From Bacteroidota bacterium (GTDB lineage: Bacteria > Bacteroidota > Ignavibacteria > Ignavibacteriales > Ignavibacteriaceae): 64,000 nucleotides of DNA. The stretch's first letter is position 1, and the number at the start of each line of letters is the position of its first letter. The notes under the pieces were generated by a model that made no database searches, was not told where the DNA came from, and worked only from the letters and a program-made list of their open reading frames with translations. Shown here piece by piece: positions 62,653 through 64,000 of the stretch. Location: contig JAMCWE010000022.1 in NCBI GenBank assembly GCA_023475265.1, positions 1 to 64,000 of the forward strand. Reading direction: 5' to 3'. Both the position numbers and the translations under genes were made by a program.

Positions 62653-64000
62653 ATGAAACAAAAATTTTTACTTTCAATATTTTTTATAATTGTTATTTCG
62701 TATTCCGTTTTCGCTCAGTATGAAGATACCGGCAGGCGAGGATTATATTACGCTAAAAAAAATTTTACATCGGTTCCATCTGTAATTCCGACTTTTAATG
62801 AAAGCAAACTAAAACTTCCGTCTCCAATTCTTGAGGACAACAAAGAGCTGATTGATCTTTACTGGAAAGCCTGGCAGCTTGCGTTTCTTCATTTTAAAAA
62901 ACCGCCGAAGGGTTCTCCGCTTGTATCCAATTATATTGATGAGGCTTTCTGCCCAAACATTTTTCAGTGGGATACAATTTTTATGCTGATGTTTGCGCGG
63001 TATGCTCATTTCGTTTTTCCTTCAATTCAATCGCTTGATAATTTTTATTGCAGGCAATATGAAAACGGTTATATCGACCGCGAAATACAGGAAGCTAACG
63101 GTGAAGATTTTGTTTATGAAGGCAGACAAAACACGGTCAATCCGCCTTTATTTAGCTGGGCTGAAGTTGAGAATTATAAAATCACCGGAGACGATTCGAG
63201 ATTTGCTTCTGTTATTCCTGTACTTGAAAAGTATGCCGACTGGTTAGAAAAATATCGAAAGAAAGAAAACACAAAGCACGGATTGTATTGGCAAACCAGA
63301 TTGGGATCGGGAATGGATAACGTACCACGCAACGGCACTGGCTGGGTTGATATGTCGGCGCAAATGGTTTTGATGTATAATAATCTTTCATTCATGTGTG
63401 AAAAAATCGGAATTAAAGAAAAAGCTTCTTTATATAAAGATAAAGCACAAAATATTGCTGCGAGAATTAATAAATACATGTGGAATGAAAAAGATGGTTT
63501 GTATTACGATGTTGATGACAATGGAAATCAAAATAAATGTAAAACCGTTGCGTGCTTCTGGCCGATGCTTGCTGGGATCTCAAGCAATGATCAAGCTGAA
63601 CGAATGCTAACCAATTTAAAAGATCCAAAATTATTCTGGACAAAAATTCCTTTCGCTTCTTTAAGTGCCGACGAAAAGGATTTTAAACCTGATGGACAAT
63701 ACTGGCAGGGCAGCGTTTGGGCTCCAACAAATGTTGAAATTATAAAAGGGCTTGATAATTACGGCAAAGATACAAGCTATGAACACGCACATTACTTTAA
63801 TGAATTTGCATCTCTTGCCGCCGAAAAATATTTGGAAGGAATGTACAAAGTTTATAAAACAACAGGCACAATTTGGGAAAATTATTCTCCCGATTCTTAC
63901 TCGCGCGGATTGTGGTCACAGCCAAATTTTGTTGGCTGGAGCGGCTGCGGGCCTATTGAATTATTAATCGAAGATGTTCTCGGCTTTAGAGCAGACGGCG
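62653..64000 (+). CDS. GH63/GH37-like (alpha/alpha)6 glycoside hydrolase, partial at window end
   Basis: Not in the ORF track because it runs off the window. From ATG 62653 the frame is open for 449 codons. Signal peptide (FLLSIFFIIVISYSVFAQ), then the (alpha/alpha)6 barrel features NIFQWDTIFMLMFARY, GYIDREIQEANGED, NPPLFSWAEVE, SGMDNVPRNGTGWVDMSAQM, FKPDGQYWQGSVWAPTN and RGLWSQPNFVGWSGCGPIELL, matching GH63/trehalase-clan enzymes that act on alpha-linked glucosyl or mannosyl sugars. It follows the GH5 gene by 17 bp, so it belongs to the same operon. Exact specificity is unknown. Confidence 0.82.
   Translation, partial: MKQKFLLSIFFIIVISYSVFAQYEDTGRRGLYYAKKNFTSVPSVIPTFNESKLKLPSPILEDNKELIDLYWKAWQLAFLHFKKPPKGSPLVSNYIDEAFCPNIFQWDTIFMLMFARYAHFVFPSIQSLDNFYCRQYENGYIDREIQEANGEDFVYEGRQNTVNPPLFSWAEVENYKITGDDSRFASVIPVLEKYADWLEKYRKKENTKHGLYWQTRLGSGMDNVPRNGTGWVDMSAQMVLMYNNLSFMCEKIGIKEKASLYKDKAQNIAARINKYMWNEKDGLYYDVDDNGNQNKCKTVACFWPMLAGISSNDQAERMLTNLKDPKLFWTKIPFASLSADEKDFKPDGQYWQGSVWAPTNVEIIKGLDNYGKDTSYEHAHYFNEFASLAAEKYLEGMYKVYKTTGTIWENYSPDSYSRGLWSQPNFVGWSGCGPIELLIEDVLGFRADG

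Overview
The window looks like a chromosomal segment of an Ignavibacteria-type member of the Bacteroidota/Chlorobiota group. The evidence is AT-rich DNA, many secreted proteins ending in a type IX secretion (T9SS) sorting domain with the [12 protein letters not shown] signature, a PorV/PorQ-family protein, a CarboxypepD_reg-type TonB receptor, and several families of palindromic extragenic repeats. No rRNA, tRNA, CRISPR array, phage or transposase gene was seen.

Region 1 (173-10217, minus strand) is a heme operon read ccsA/hemX-like, hemA, hemC, TetR-hemD fusion, hemE, hemN, hemY, (four-helix-bundle gene), hemB. It makes protoporphyrin from glutamyl-tRNA; hemL and hemH are not in the window. 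A TetR-type palindrome lies in the leader of the first gene. Inverted-repeat elements occupy three spacers of the operon.

Region 2 (10364-15599) is housekeeping: pyrimidine-nucleoside phosphorylase, a fused PabB-PabC for folate synthesis, and aspS.

Region 3 (15616-18650) holds three pilin-like membrane-anchored proteins behind a good sigma-54 promoter. Upstream is an array of thirteen 21-bp degenerate repeats. Region 4 (18866-24805) has a HlyD/MacB-permease/TolC export system, a membrane acyltransferase-like protein and methylglyoxal synthase.

Region 5 (25122-44831, minus strand) is a carbohydrate locus: secreted GH5-CBM6, secreted GH2, a Na+/sugar symporter, a multi-CBM secreted protein, a TonB receptor with a large secreted partner and a PorV-like protein, a beta-propeller protein and a GH3 beta-glucosidase. 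Region 6 (45135-51741, plus strand) is a run of small secreted T9SS cargo genes, two of which share an almost identical 268-bp 3' module, ending with a metalloprotease/beta-helix/TPR protein. Region 7 (51868-53073) is an orphan GC-richer gene next to a second 21-bp degenerate array of 18-19 units.

Region 8 (53293-64000) pairs a sugar-binding protein, a histidine kinase and a sigma-54-activating response regulator (minus strand) with a sugar MFS transporter, ROK glucokinase, GH16, GH5 and a GH63-like enzyme (plus strand). A 16-bp motif, TTTATCAATTTAATAA, recurs upstream of the symporter, the GH2 gene and the MFS operon, each time upstream of a sigma-54-like element. This suggests that one sugar-sensing three-component system drives a scattered beta-glucan regulon. 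The two 21-bp arrays, the TetR-HemD fusion and this inferred regulon are the least ordinary things here.
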